Assembly (NCBI GenBank): GCA_964030785.1
Contig: OZ034967.1
Coordinates: 54,133,765-54,197,764 of the forward strand
Direction of reading: 5' to 3'
DNA: 64,000 nucleotides
DNA from: Siderastrea siderea
Lineage: Eukaryota; Cnidaria; Anthozoa; Scleractinia; Rhizangiidae
The notes beneath the pieces were generated by a model. It made no database searches and was not told where the DNA came from. It was given only the letters and a program-made list of their open reading frames with translations. A program made the position numbers and the translations under genes. This document shows, in pieces, positions 21,214 through 29,251 of this stretch. Positions within the stretch are counted from its first letter, which is position 1; each line of letters starts with the position of its first letter.

Positions 21214-21870
21214 TTATTCACTGTCGTACTGCAAACGTCTCCGTCGGGGCTGTTTGGGTTTAGTCCAATCTTCCCAACCGGGTAAAGGTTTCAATCGTTG
21301 CACTTCACGGGAGACTCCTTTGCCTTTGCCTTTGCCTTTACCTTTGCCACTCTCAGCTAACTTTTTTTCCAAGGCCTTGCGCTGTTCTCGAAGGACTTGT
21401 AAACGCGTCCGGGTATCCCCTCGACTGGTAGAAGGTATCTCTTCTCCTCGACTGGTAGAAGGTCTCTGTTCTCTCGCGCCTTCCCTGGTAGCAGGGGTAA
21501 TGGTGGGTTTGGGAGCCGACGGACCTCCTTTTATCATGCGCTTCAACCATTGTTCGACGGGTCCGGTTACCAAATCCCCGGCTTCTTCTTCTTCTTCACC
21601 CGGTGGACCACCCGGGGCACCCGGGGCACCAACCCCCACCCCGCCAGGAAATTGACGAATGCGTTTGGTTAACTTGATTAATTCTTGACTCAACGGTTTG
21701 GTTTGAGCATTGACCAGGGCTGGAGGTAATTGGGGGTTGGCTAATAACACATGTTTTTGGGCGGCGAGCGTTGCGGCTTTGTTCAACAAGGCATTTTCGG
21801 TGACTTCTCCTTTGTAATATTGAATGAGTTGTTCCAAGTCCTTTTGGGGAATCATGTACACCTCGTCCAT
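21214..21870 (-). CDS. Late protein, helical N-terminus and low-complexity middle
   Basis: The frame extends to 21897 through GTG; I choose the ATG at 21870 (MDEVYMIPQKDLEQLIQYYK), giving 218 residues. An AT-rich TATA-like stretch lies about 38 nt upstream. The N-terminal 90 residues look helical. A Gly/Pro/Glu segment follows (PGGVGVGAPGAPGGPPG then EEEEEAGD), then a repeat with STSRGEEIPSTSRGD, a charged coil, and an (GK)n run before a basic end. It sits between PLA2 and other virion-type genes, so a structural or core role is likely. I do not recognise its function. Confidence 0.7.
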   Translation of the reverse strand: MDEVYMIPQKDLEQLIQYYKGEVTENALLNKAATLAAQKHVLLANPQLPPALVNAQTKPLSQELIKLTKRIRQFPGGVGVGAPGAPGGPPGEEEEEAGDLVTGPVEQWLKRMIKGGPSAPKPTITPATREGAREQRPSTSRGEEIPSTSRGDTRTRLQVLREQRKALEKKLAESGKGKGKGKGKGVSREVQRLKPLPGWEDWTKPKQPRRRRLQYDSE

Positions 21871-21932
21871 GGTCTTCCAATGCACGACAGCTGTCACAAC
21901 AGGTGATATTTATGCTTCCATGTCTTGATACG

Positions 21933-22250
21933 TTAACGAACACATTGACATAACACCTCGTGAAGTCCTTGAAACAACCCTTGTCCTTTTTGTCGGACTA
22001 ACCACTGACGACGTTTTTTGACGGAATGTTGACGACGTCCCAAATCACGTAGTACCTTTTTATAGGGTTGAAGTTTAGCCAGCATGGGTGGGGTCACAGG
22101 AATCTTGTTTTTTAAAAAGTTCAACACCAGTTCACTCACAGCATTGATTTGATCGGCATTGGCATGTTGTAACAACTCTTGACGTTTGGTACCATTGGCT
22201 TCTTGTAACATGGACCGTAAAAACGGTAATTGACGTCGAAGACGTTGCAT
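21933..22250 (-). CDS. Small basic helical late protein
   Basis: The product has 105 residues and begins MQRLRRQLPFLRSMLQEANG. The middle (QINAVSELVLNFLKNKIPV) is amphipathic helical, and the C-terminal half is basic, ending in a Cys-containing tail. A TATAAAAC sequence lies about 52 nt upstream (22301-22308). I think similar small proteins occur in other animal Polintons, but that is from memory and unchecked. A core or scaffold role is possible. Confidence 0.65.
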   Translation of the reverse strand: MQRLRRQLPFLRSMLQEANGTKRQELLQHANADQINAVSELVLNFLKNKIPVTPPMLAKLQPYKKVLRDLGRRQHSVKKRRQWLVRQKGQGLFQGLHEVLCQCVR

Positions 22251-22253
22251 CCT

Positions 22254-22418
22254 TTATCGGTGACGACGACGATACCGTTGATTGGCTTTTTGAATCGTGC
22301 GTTTTATACGTTTATCCGTTTCCAAGGCCACGGCTTTCCCCAATCCTACCATAGCGGGCACCAATAGATTTAAAAAACCTCCTCGTTGACGACGGCGTCG
22401 TCTTCTCCTCCTCACCAT
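22254..22418 (-). CDS. 54-residue basic QRGG protein
   Basis: This short frame starts at the ATG 22416-22418 and ends at TAA 22254-22256. It opens with eight consecutive Arg, then QRGGFLNLL, a hydrophobic helix (VPAMVGLGKAVAL) and a basic tail. Its layout closely resembles the 63-residue protein at 27682-27873 (RRRQRGGLLPLAALIPAL, then KAVAL). It overlaps the end of the upstream gene by 7 nt. I infer a small core or membrane-active peptide released at QRGG by the viral protease, comparable to adenovirus pX. Confidence 0.7.
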   Translation of the reverse strand: MVRRRRRRRRQRGGFLNLLVPAMVGLGKAVALETDKRIKRTIQKANQRYRRRHR

Positions 22419-22741
22419 GGTCGACCCGTCAATAGACGTTGAAGGGCTTTGTCTTGTTTGATGGCATCTCGCGACTCTTTATAGCCTTGACGGGTATTGC
22501 GTTTGAAATCTTGCCACCAACCCCCACCTCGTTGTCGACGGTAATGTTGTACATTATCGGTTATGCCTTTCAAGGCTTGACCACCTAATTTGCCTAAAGC
22601 CAGTCCAAACCCAGGCGCTGGGCCTGATAGAAACATACTCATGCCATGGGCAATTTTATCCACCAAACGGGGTTTGCGACGCATTAAAGCCCCTCCTCTT
22701 TGTTTCCTTTTTCGGCGTCGTCGTCGTCGTTGGACGGCCAT
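22412..22741 (-). CDS. Basic QRGG virion protein (109 residues)
   Basis: It begins MAVQRRRRRRKRKQRGGALM. A second Gly-Gly site appears at YRRQRGGGWWQDFKRN. The middle contains a hydrophobic stretch (MSMFLSGPAPGFGLALGKLG). CATAAAAAG lies 33-41 nt upstream (22774-22782). The two QRGG sites would give internal fragments after cleavage. A virion core or cement role is inferred from basic charge and neighbours. Confidence 0.72.
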   Translation of the reverse strand: MAVQRRRRRRKRKQRGGALMRRKPRLVDKIAHGMSMFLSGPAPGFGLALGKLGGQALKGITDNVQHYRRQRGGGWWQDFKRNTRQGYKESRDAIKQDKALQRLLTGRPW

Positions 22742-23346
22742 GGTTCTAAGAGTGTGGGACTAGGAGGGAGCGGCTTTTTATGGATCCAATACTCTTTGGG
22801 TTTCAAGGGACGAGGACATCCGTCTACATAGCATAGGGCTTCCAAGGGTTGGTACACAAAATGACCATGGTAATCTTGGACACATCGTTTGGGTAACGGA
22901 GGGGTGAAATCCACAATGGTATCATCCAAGGTTTGCATCTTGATTAAAAATCGTTCCAGATCCTCCAAGGGAATACCCCGCACATGGGTTTTCAATTCGG
23001 TCAAGGCTTTGGCATAGGTGGTAAACGCAAACCGACTCATGGTCACTTTAAATCGGTATTGTTTAAAATCATTCCATCCTTTGACCACGGTGCCCACCGC
23101 CGCCAAACAGGCTACCAATGTACTGTTTTCCAAAAGCGGACCCGCAATCATACCAGCGGCCATCAGGAGTAAGGCCATACCATTGAACAAGGCATTGACA
23201 CACCTGTAATGATTCAACATTTTTCGATAACACCACCATTGTTGATGATAAAAAGCATACAAGGAATCCATCCGTTGTAATAATTCCGGGGGGAAGGGAC
23301 GACCATGATGTTTTGATCCATTCAATAACGACACGACGGTTTTCAT
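22684..23346 (-). CDS. Two-TM membrane protein, SLATT-like
   Basis: The frame extends to 23352 via GTG; the ATG at 23346 (MKTVVSLLNGSKHH) gives 220 residues. An N-terminal helix with Trp/Tyr (FYHQQWWCYRKMLNHY, about 32-47) precedes two adjacent hydrophobic segments (about 50-70, MALLLMAAGMIAGPLL, and about 74-90, TLVACLAAVGTVV). A long polar helical region then follows (YAKALTELKTHVRG and onward). Helix, two-TM hairpin, cytosolic helices is the layout of the SLATT family, predicted pore-formers paired with SLOG or nucleotide-sensing proteins in bacterial conflict systems. The family link is by layout only. A structural virion membrane protein is the main alternative. The 3' end overlaps the next gene by 58 nt. 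Confidence 0.65.
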   Translation of the reverse strand: MKTVVSLLNGSKHHGRPFPPELLQRMDSLYAFYHQQWWCYRKMLNHYRCVNALFNGMALLLMAAGMIAGPLLENSTLVACLAAVGTVVKGWNDFKQYRFKVTMSRFAFTTYAKALTELKTHVRGIPLEDLERFLIKMQTLDDTIVDFTPPLPKRCVQDYHGHFVYQPLEALCYVDGCPRPLKPKEYWIHKKPLPPSPTLLEPWPSNDDDDAEKGNKEEGL

Positions 23347-23348
23347 CC

Positions 23349-24269
23349 TCACGGCGAAACACGGGACGACGAGGTTTGTACGCTCGGTGCTCCTCCTTGT
23401 TTATAACTGGTCACAATGCTATTGGTCATGGTGACATTAGCAATTTCACGTCCTTGGGCCAACTGTTCTTGATCTTGTAACAGCATCCGTAAACGTCGTT
23501 GTAAATCCGCTTGACGCAAGGTACGAGGGGGTGGAGTCCGAGATCCTCGAGGAGTGGAGGGACTGGAGGAAGGTGTCCTAGGTGAACCGGGGAAAAGTCG
23601 TCGTCGTCGTCCGCGTCGGCCACCACGTCGTCCACCACGACCACCACCACCACCACCACCACCTCCTCCACCACCTCCTCCACCACCACCACCACCAGCA
23701 CCACCAGCACCCCCAGCACCACCAGCACCACCACCAGCACCACCAGCACCACCAGCACCACCACGTCCACCACCTCTAGTCCTAGGACCACGACGTCCCC
23801 CACGTCCATTTCCACTTCCCCCGCGTCCATTTCCACTTCCCCCTGCACCCGCTGCTGTTCGAGCACCCGCTGCTGTTCGAGCACCCGCTGCTGTTCGAGC
23901 ACCCGCTGCTGTTCGAGCACCCACTGCCAAGGGTACGCTAGGAGGAGTCGCAGGAGTTAGAGCACCAGAAGACTCCGGGGTGGTCTGTATGCTACGGAAG
24001 GATTGACTTCCTTGGCTTCCTACCCCGGCGGGGGAAGAGGCCTGTACAGGGGCCCCGAGGTCAGGGAGCCTTTCCAGATATCTGGTGAGGGCATCATAAT
24101 CACCCGCATCATCTATTTGGTCGAAGGCTAGCTCAATCAAGTTTTGGTCCCCCGTATCCAAAATTTCTTGGATGGTCCCTGGCGACACTTGATTGCTGGT
24201 GGTGGCCCCCACCCCCGCAGGGGCCACGGTATCGTACGATTGCGGAGGTTGACGGTCATCATCGGCCAT
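23349..24269 (-). CDS. Gly-rich late protein with short tandem repeats
   Basis: The product has 306 residues from the ATG MADDDRQPPQSYD; TATAAAGG lies at 24305-24312. The N-terminal 90 residues are ordinary sequence with a helical QNLIELAFDQI. Then comes ARTAAG repeated four times (18-bp units), RGG/GRGG segments and a long Gly/Ala run encoded by CCA/CCT-type repeats on the plus strand. The C-terminal 70 residues regain complexity (LRQADLQRRLRMLLQDQEQL, then REIANVTMTNSIVTSYKQ). The repeats would vary in length between copies. Function is unknown; location among virion genes suggests a structural role. Confidence 0.7.
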   Translation of the reverse strand: MADDDRQPPQSYDTVAPAGVGATTSNQVSPGTIQEILDTGDQNLIELAFDQIDDAGDYDALTRYLERLPDLGAPVQASSPAGVGSQGSQSFRSIQTTPESSGALTPATPPSVPLAVGARTAAGARTAAGARTAAGARTAAGAGGSGNGRGGSGNGRGGRRGPRTRGGGRGGAGGAGGAGGGAGGAGGAGGAGGGGGGGGGGGGGGGGGGGRGGRRGGRRGRRRRLFPGSPRTPSSSPSTPRGSRTPPPRTLRQADLQRRLRMLLQDQEQLAQGREIANVTMTNSIVTSYKQGGAPSVQTSSSRVSP

Positions 24270-24307
24270 GGTTGCTCTCTCTTTTTACCTGTTGAAATGG
24301 GCTCCCT

Positions 24308-24961
24308 TTATAGTCGTTTTTGATAGGTGCGAGTCCATCCTTCGTCTTTTAACAGGTGACTCAACAAACGTTGTTGATCGGACGAGGCGGGATGTAAATC
24401 CAAGACCAAATACCCATACGGTCGTGTGGTGGCTTGATGAAACGTCTCCAACGTGTCTTTCCAAGTGGTCGGAAACGATTGAAGCATGACATTGCGTACC
24501 CCTAATTGATCTCGGGGGTTCTTGAACGCCACAATGTAATGGGCATTGCGGGATATACTTTTAGCATAGCGACCCACGGGAAACATGTCTTGGCACAAGT
24601 ATAGGACGGTCACCCCTTGATGATGCGAATGTTTGGTGAATAAATCCAACACGCGTTTATCGTGACTCCCTTCATCCATTAAATCATCCAAGACCAGGAC
24701 CCCATGTCCTTCAGGAAACCATTGGACCAACGCCTCATGATCGGGAATCCCTTCGTGAAACACCACCCCTTGATCTTGCATGCCTCGAAATCGATCTTGC
24801 CAGGCCCCATAACAATAATGCCGTTGGGTCGGTGGGATGTCAAACAACTCTGGGTTGTCTACCAAGAGTTTTTCCGTAAACACGGTTTTCCCACATCCCG
24901 AAGGACCCACCACCAAGATAGAGGAAGGAGTATGAAAACGAAACGGTTTCCCCGTTTGCAT
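24308..24961 (-). CDS. ATP: Genome-packaging ATPase (FtsK/HerA type)
   Basis: The product has 217 residues. Walker A is GPSGCGKT (19-26), Walker B is VLVLDDLMD (about 88-96) and the sensor region is VLYLCQDMF (about 119-127). This is the pattern of the A32/FtsK-HerA packaging ATPases of Polintons, adenovirus-like viruses and large DNA viruses, which pump DNA into the capsid. AATAAAAAGG (24995-25004) lies just upstream, abutting the tRNA-like gene. Length and motif spacing are normal for a Polinton ATPase. Confidence 0.93.
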   Translation of the reverse strand: MQTGKPFRFHTPSSILVVGPSGCGKTVFTEKLLVDNPELFDIPPTQRHYCYGAWQDRFRGMQDQGVVFHEGIPDHEALVQWFPEGHGVLVLDDLMDEGSHDKRVLDLFTKHSHHQGVTVLYLCQDMFPVGRYAKSISRNAHYIVAFKNPRDQLGVRNVMLQSFPTTWKDTLETFHQATTRPYGYLVLDLHPASSDQQRLLSHLLKDEGWTRTYQKRL

Positions 24962-25003
24962 GATGACGAACTACCCTTAGAAAAAAAAAAGGCACCTTTT
25001 TAT

Positions 25004-25088
25004 TGGAATCGGTGGGACTCGAACCCACGCACGATCTCCTCATGTATTCGGGGGGATCCAAAGGCTCTACCGACTGAGCTACGACTCC
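25004..25088 (-). tRNA. tRNA-like gene, class-II size, anticodon unclear
   Basis: The minus strand forms a 7-bp acceptor stem (GGAGTCG with CGATTCC, one G-U pair), discriminator A, a D arm (GCTC/GAGC around AGTCGGTA) and a T arm (GTGGG-TTCGAGT-CCCAC). The best anticodon stem is TTTGG/CCGAA with an unusual six-base loop ATCCCC. About 18 nt follow before the T stem, resembling a long variable arm. Length is 85 nt. I cannot name the amino acid; a CCC (Gly) reading is possible but breaks loop rules. It lies between the ATPase and protease genes and may be functional, decayed, or a promoter or boundary element. Confidence 0.6.
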
Positions 25089-25116
25089 GACACACTTTTC
25101 CAACGAACTTTTTTAT

Positions 25117-25656
25117 TTAATGATTACATTGATGATACGGATGACAACAGAGTTGATACCATCTGGCTTCTTGGCCTACAATCAATTGTTGAAGGCGTTG
25201 ACCCGCTTGATGGTCATTACTAACATAATCATGATCCGAAAACTCATTTAAAAACGCTTGCAAGGTCCGTCCACGGGCTTTGGCTTTCAAGTACAACAAG
25301 GCGTAATCACCACAACTCTTGCTTGAAATGGCTTGGAGGGACTTGCCATTGGTCACCACATACTTCCAATGTTGGACAATCCAATCTCGTAACGGAGTGG
25401 CTTGCACGTACGTGTCCATGGGCAAAGCATAACTGTCCAGGACTTCACACACCTTTCCATCCGTCCACACCGCTAACCAATGTTGTCCCGGTTGATCGTG
25501 TGGGTCCGTATTCACAATGTACCCTTGGGGTTGGGTCTTGACAGGAGTCTTGGGTAAACGATCACAGGCCACGGTTCCGTAAAAGACAGGGTTCAATTGG
25601 GGGTCGTCTCGGGCTAAATAATCCAATTGCACATTATTCAAGGCCACATGTTCCAT
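25117..25656 (-). CDS. PRO: Adenain-like cysteine protease
   Basis: The product has 179 residues. Catalytic candidates fit the adenovirus C5 order: His in GQHWLAVW (residue 59), Asp in EVLDSY (74), Gln in SLQAI (108) and Cys in SKSCGDYALLY (115). The enzyme would mature virion proteins, and the repeated QRGG sites in neighbouring small proteins are its probable substrates. Its ATG overlaps the stop of the major capsid gene (TGATG at 25654-25658). Compact spacing and the same strand support co-expression with late genes. Confidence 0.93.
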   Translation of the reverse strand: MEHVALNNVQLDYLARDDPQLNPVFYGTVACDRLPKTPVKTQPQGYIVNTDPHDQPGQHWLAVWTDGKVCEVLDSYALPMDTYVQATPLRDWIVQHWKYVVTNGKSLQAISSKSCGDYALLYLKAKARGRTLQAFLNEFSDHDYVSNDHQAGQRLQQLIVGQEARWYQLCCHPYHQCNH

Positions 25657-27056
25657 CAGTGCTGGTAAATGTTATACAACACGGCTCCGTTCCTGTCAAT
25701 CTCCAGCAAGTTCTCAAATTCCCCATACACGAGTACGGTTATATTGACACCGGGGGCAGCTCCAAATTCCAAGACCAGTTGTAAATCGCCCGTTTGCTTG
25801 GGGTTGAGGTTTTGACTGTCAGCACATCCATTGGCCACATTGTCAAACATGTACAAGGTACAATTTTTAGCTTGGCCCCAATCCAGCAGTTCTACCATAT
25901 TGCCTTTCTTTTTACACCAGGCACCACTGGCTTGCAGAAAACGGAAGTAGCCTAGATTATCTCGGGTGCCATTGTTGTGCACTAACTGGAGGGTTTCATA
26001 AGGGTACTCTTCTCCTTTGACAATCTGTCGAATGGAGGTCAGACCAAATTTCTGGAAACAGAACGGATCTCGGGTCACATCTCCATTGAAGGCACGGCTG
26101 TCCAGTAACCCCACAATCAATCGGTCAGGTATTCTGTTTTGAAACAGGTTCGGGATATCAAAGCGGACCAGGTTGTTTTGCATGCTGAAGGTCCGGATTT
26201 CACTGCGGACGGTCGGGTAAGCCGCCACTTCTCCTTCATTGTGTCTTTTGCTAGATATACTCTGGTAGATGGCGTCATTCAAACGCAGTTGACAGAGATG
26301 AAACCGTAGTTTCACATCCCCTTCCATCAATCGGCCAGCTAGAGCCACTCCATTGAAAAACAGGCTGGGGCCATTGAAATGAAATTTCATCTTGATTTCG
26401 ATGCCTGGCACCAACAGTTTGCCAGTGTGAAAGACTTCCAAGTGCGGGGTAAACACTAGACTGTGGGTAAGACCTCCAGCATACTTGGCCTCTTCCGCTA
26501 CCATGGCGTCCAAGGCCCCCTTGTGATTGTCACTGAGAGCTTGCCAGGCTACATGGTCTCCTGCTTTGTCTGTGTTGTTGTTGGTCCATTGGGGTGGGGA
26601 ATCCACTTGATTGAACCAGCCTTGGGGTCCTAACACGGTCTTGCCATCTTCTCGGTCATAATTCAGCAAGGTTTCTAGGTAAGCTTTGTAATGATAAGTG
26701 TCGGATTGTGGACTGATCAACGTGCCATTCAACTGCAAGTCAATTTGTTTGATGATGGAATGGGCCAAATTATTGACGGGCCACAATTTGTGACCGGCGT
26801 TCAAGTTCCCGGCATCGTCCTTTTTCAAACTCAATTCCATGGTAAAGTAACTGCGTCCCAAATCCACAAAATCGTCCAACCCTGGAATGATGAATTCCAT
26901 GGGATTGATACCCGTGGTGGTGGGTTGAATGGTAACCATGCGATAGGCATTGATGCTAATGTCGGTCGGTGGCACCTTGAAAATCCGTAAGGCAGGGTTG
27001 ACGGTCCCTTCGGAACGCTCGTGAGCCGGGGCGGTTTGTGTACTCACGTCAGGCAT
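25656..27056 (-). CDS. MCP: Major capsid protein (double jelly-roll)
   Basis: The product has 466 residues from the ATG MPDVSTQTAPAHER. The frame is full length with a central beta-rich pattern (YFTMELSLKKDD, then AHSIIKQIDLQLNGTLISPQ) and a C-terminal stretch NITVLVYGEFENLLEIDRNG. These features match the Polinton/adintovirus hexon-like major capsid protein, which forms the trimeric capsomers. The identification rests on overall similarity, size and location between the penton-side genes and the protease. A TATAAAAA box lies at 27098-27105, inside the 3' end of the upstream small gene. Confidence 0.9.
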   Translation of the reverse strand: MPDVSTQTAPAHERSEGTVNPALRIFKVPPTDISINAYRMVTIQPTTTGINPMEFIIPGLDDFVDLGRSYFTMELSLKKDDAGNLNAGHKLWPVNNLAHSIIKQIDLQLNGTLISPQSDTYHYKAYLETLLNYDREDGKTVLGPQGWFNQVDSPPQWTNNNTDKAGDHVAWQALSDNHKGALDAMVAEEAKYAGGLTHSLVFTPHLEVFHTGKLLVPGIEIKMKFHFNGPSLFFNGVALAGRLMEGDVKLRFHLCQLRLNDAIYQSISSKRHNEGEVAAYPTVRSEIRTFSMQNNLVRFDIPNLFQNRIPDRLIVGLLDSRAFNGDVTRDPFCFQKFGLTSIRQIVKGEEYPYETLQLVHNNGTRDNLGYFRFLQASGAWCKKKGNMVELLDWGQAKNCTLYMFDNVANGCADSQNLNPKQTGDLQLVLEFGAAPGVNITVLVYGEFENLLEIDRNGAVLYNIYQH

Positions 27057-27058
27057 GT

Positions 27059-27286
27059 TTAACGTCGTCGAGTGGTACCCCGCCGTCGTCGTGAGGGGTT
27101 TTTATAGCGTCGTCGTCGTGCTAAACGTTGTCTCAAATCAAACCCGGGGACTCTCATCACCTCGGGACTTAACCATCCACCACGTTGTCGTCGTCGCATG
27201 AGTTTCCAAAACGGATACAGTCCACCCCATTGAGACAACCCTCGATCACTACGAATTCGTCGAGGTCGTGAATGCACGGGTTCCAT
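27059..27286 (-). CDS. Small basic QRGG protein (75 residues)
   Basis: The frame extends to 27292 via GTG; the ATG at 27286 starts MEPVHSRPRRIRSDRG. A segment RRRQRGGWLSPEVM resembles the other predicted protease sites, and the C-terminus is Arg-rich. It resembles adenovirus core peptides in composition. It ends 2 nt before the major capsid ATG, and its 3' part contains that gene's TATA box. Confidence 0.7.
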   Translation of the reverse strand: MEPVHSRPRRIRSDRGLSQWGGLYPFWKLMRRRQRGGWLSPEVMRVPGFDLRQRLARRRRYKNPSRRRRGTTRRR

Positions 27287-27288
27287 GT

Positions 27289-27615
27289 TCACACTCCCAA
27301 AATATCACGTGCACGTTTGGTTTGTTTGGGAAATAAGGCACTGGCTACACGCACGGCGTCTTTCACGTTCTTATGACTCAACGCTTTCTTGGCTTGTTTG
27401 GTGATTTCCTTTTTAAGGACGTCTTCGGCTTTGCGTTTGATACCTCGTGTCAAACCCGTTTCCAAGCCTCTCTTGATATTACTAGGCAATTTTAAAGGAT
27501 TTCGCGTCCTTATAAGACCTTGCAACCCCCCACGCATCAGATCCGTCATCACTCCTTTGCCTTGTTGATCATACCACTCGTCGGTTCGAAATCGTGTCAA
27601 ACTTCCCCCACGCAT
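27289..27615 (-). CDS. Minor virion protein with MRGG sites
   Basis: The product has 108 residues. It begins MRGGSLTRF and has a second site at TDLMRGGLQGL; both fit the adenain pattern of hydrophobic-x-Gly-Gly. The rest is a Lys-rich amphipathic helix (EDVLKKEITKQAKKAL) and SALFPKQTKRARD. TATAAAAA lies about 53 nt upstream (27668-27675). Composition and processing sites resemble adenovirus pVI or pVII-type proteins; no family was confirmed. Confidence 0.7.
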   Translation of the reverse strand: MRGGSLTRFRTDEWYDQQGKGVMTDLMRGGLQGLIRTRNPLKLPSNIKRGLETGLTRGIKRKAEDVLKKEITKQAKKALSHKNVKDAVRVASALFPKQTKRARDILGV

Positions 27616-27681
27616 GGTGTCTTCTTCACCAGGGATAAACGTTTTGTCTGTGCTTCACGTGACCCCCTTTTTATACCGTCA

Positions 27682-27873
27682 TCATCGTCTTCTTTTCCGA
27701 AAAGCGGCTTCCAACCCTTTTTTAGCCCCGTAACTCGCGGCACCCCCCGCGGCACCCAACGCCACAGCTTTTCCTCCAGCGATCAAGGCTGGAATGAGGG
27801 CGGCCAGGGGCAAGAGACCCCCTCGTTGCCTTCTTCTTCTTCGTCTCATTCGACGCACTCTTGTCTTGGGCAT
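27682..27873 (-). CDS. Small QRGG protein with hydrophobic helix
   Basis: The product has 63 residues: basic head, RRRQRGGLLPLAALIPAL, then KAVALGAAGGAASYGAKKGL and a basic end. The TATAAAAA box at 27903-27910 starts 30-37 nt upstream of the ATG. It is a probable paralogue of the 54-residue protein at 22254-22418. After cleavage at Gly-Gly it would release a hydrophobic, positively charged peptide. Confidence 0.72.
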   Translation of the reverse strand: MPKTRVRRMRRRRRRQRGGLLPLAALIPALIAGGKAVALGAAGGAASYGAKKGLEAAFRKRRR

Positions 27874-27911
27874 CTTTGTTTGTTTTCACAACCCTTGTTT
27901 TCTTTTTATAC

Positions 27912-28108
27912 TCACATGAGGTTGCACGTAAACGATTCCCCCGCCCACCGTTTGCGTTTCCCACTTCGCATTTCTTCCATACGTTTCTTCGTTGATCTTA
28001 GGTAATTCTTTTTGGCTAACTTTTCTACCCCTTTGGTGATGGACCAAGCGGCCTTAGGAATCCCGGCAATCACCGCGTTGACCCCTTCCCCCGCTTGTGG
28101 ACGCTGTG

Positions 28109-28143
<35 letters not shown>

Positions 28144-28154
28144 TTCGGAGGCAT
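27912..28154 (-). CDS. Small poly-Arg virion protein
   Basis: The product has 80 residues. It begins MPPK, then eleven Arg encoded by a CGT/CGA-type microsatellite, then PQRPQAGEGVNAVIAG and a Lys-rich end. PQAGEGV may be a variant protease site. CATAAAAAAG lies about 30 nt upstream. DNA condensation in the virion is the likely role. Confidence 0.68.
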
Positions 28155-28187
28155 GATTGATTTGGGTTCCCTTCTCGTCTCTCTTTT

Positions 28188-29237
28188 TTATGTCTTTTTG
28201 AAGTGTAACGTGACAATGGTATGACCTTCACCAAACTTGACCAAGTCTCCTCCTCTACCAATCGTTTCAGCCACTTGGACGTGAATCATTTCCACCACCT
28301 CGTTACGAAGAGACATGTATTGAATGTGCAACGGTTCAAAATACAGGTTGCCGCGTGCTTCTCGCTTGTACTGGATTTCACGTAACAAATCAGTCACGCG
28401 ATTGCCCACCACCGTGCTGCCTGCCACGTCGGAGTACACGTGCAACGATCGTGTGGGTTCACCCACCACTGAACGAAACGCTACATTCAAGTTGGTGAAA
28501 CGCCACCCACAACTCATACTCAATTGTAAATAATCCGGTAAAATAGAACGCACCGTCCAAAAGACCGCGTTCCCCTGACCGTCGGTGACATCGTTCCAAT
28601 CATTGTCAGCGGGTTTTGTCATGTTGGGGATTTGATCCCCCATGAATTCTTGTTGTAAGTTGGGTCCCAAAATCAACCCACTGTCAATTTTACGTAACCA
28701 TCCCATCTTGAGCGCTAACTTGGTGTAGATGGTCAGGGCTGGCGTGTCGGTGCCGCAATGGCAGATATTGGTGTTGTCGATGAGCAGATCCTCGCCTTCC
28801 CACTTGAACTTGACGTAGGTGTGTTTGCCTTGATCATTGGTAAACCGACCACCTTGAACGGCCGTTTCCATACGTTGTTGTTCCAAGTGAGCAATGATGG
28901 CTTTCATGAAACTCACGCCATCCTCCACCCAATCCAAATCTTTCACGTCATTGATGATGCTTCGCGCGGTGTCTACTCGCGAGGTCATTTCCCCGTCTTT
29001 TCCACCCGGTTTGGGATAAGTTTGGCCCCAGGACACCTCCATGACGTACCCATTTTTCTTCACCAACTCATACAAATTGACGCGAGCATCCGGTAAGGAA
29101 ATGGCACTCAACCCCACTTGCCAACCACCTCCCGTGAGCTGTAACGGTTGAGGTAAACGAATCTTGAAGGAATTGGGTTGGTTGTTGGGAAATTCACGTC
29201 GGTTGGCATGACTCGGTAACGTCACGTAGAACGACAT
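28188..29237 (-). CDS. mCP: Penton-like minor capsid protein (intact copy)
   Basis: The frame extends to 29255 via GTG; the ATG at 29237 starts MSFYVTLPSHANRREFPNN, giving 349 residues. The N-terminal pattern SFYVTLPS...FPNN...F..RLPQPLQL...WQVGL is the one I know from Polinton minor capsid (penton, single jelly-roll) proteins that close the five-fold vertices. TTTAAAAGGG lies 30-39 nt upstream. A diverged second copy follows at 29252-30292. This copy has no break. Confidence 0.85.
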   Translation of the reverse strand: MSFYVTLPSHANRREFPNNQPNSFKIRLPQPLQLTGGGWQVGLSAISLPDARVNLYELVKKNGYVMEVSWGQTYPKPGGKDGEMTSRVDTARSIINDVKDLDWVEDGVSFMKAIIAHLEQQRMETAVQGGRFTNDQGKHTYVKFKWEGEDLLIDNTNICHCGTDTPALTIYTKLALKMGWLRKIDSGLILGPNLQQEFMGDQIPNMTKPADNDWNDVTDGQGNAVFWTVRSILPDYLQLSMSCGWRFTNLNVAFRSVVGEPTRSLHVYSDVAGSTVVGNRVTDLLREIQYKREARGNLYFEPLHIQYMSLRNEVVEMIHVQVAETIGRGGDLVKFGEGHTIVTLHFKKT

Positions 29238-29251
29238 GTTGTCTTTCTTCT

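Noticed and set aside
23554..24006. Pro-rich plus-strand frame opposite the Gly-rich gene
   Set aside because: It is a low-complexity shadow of the CCA repeats with no independent signal.
24704..25120. Plus-strand 138-codon frame
   Set aside because: Its C-terminal part is a translation of the tRNA-like gene and the rest is antisense to the ATPase.
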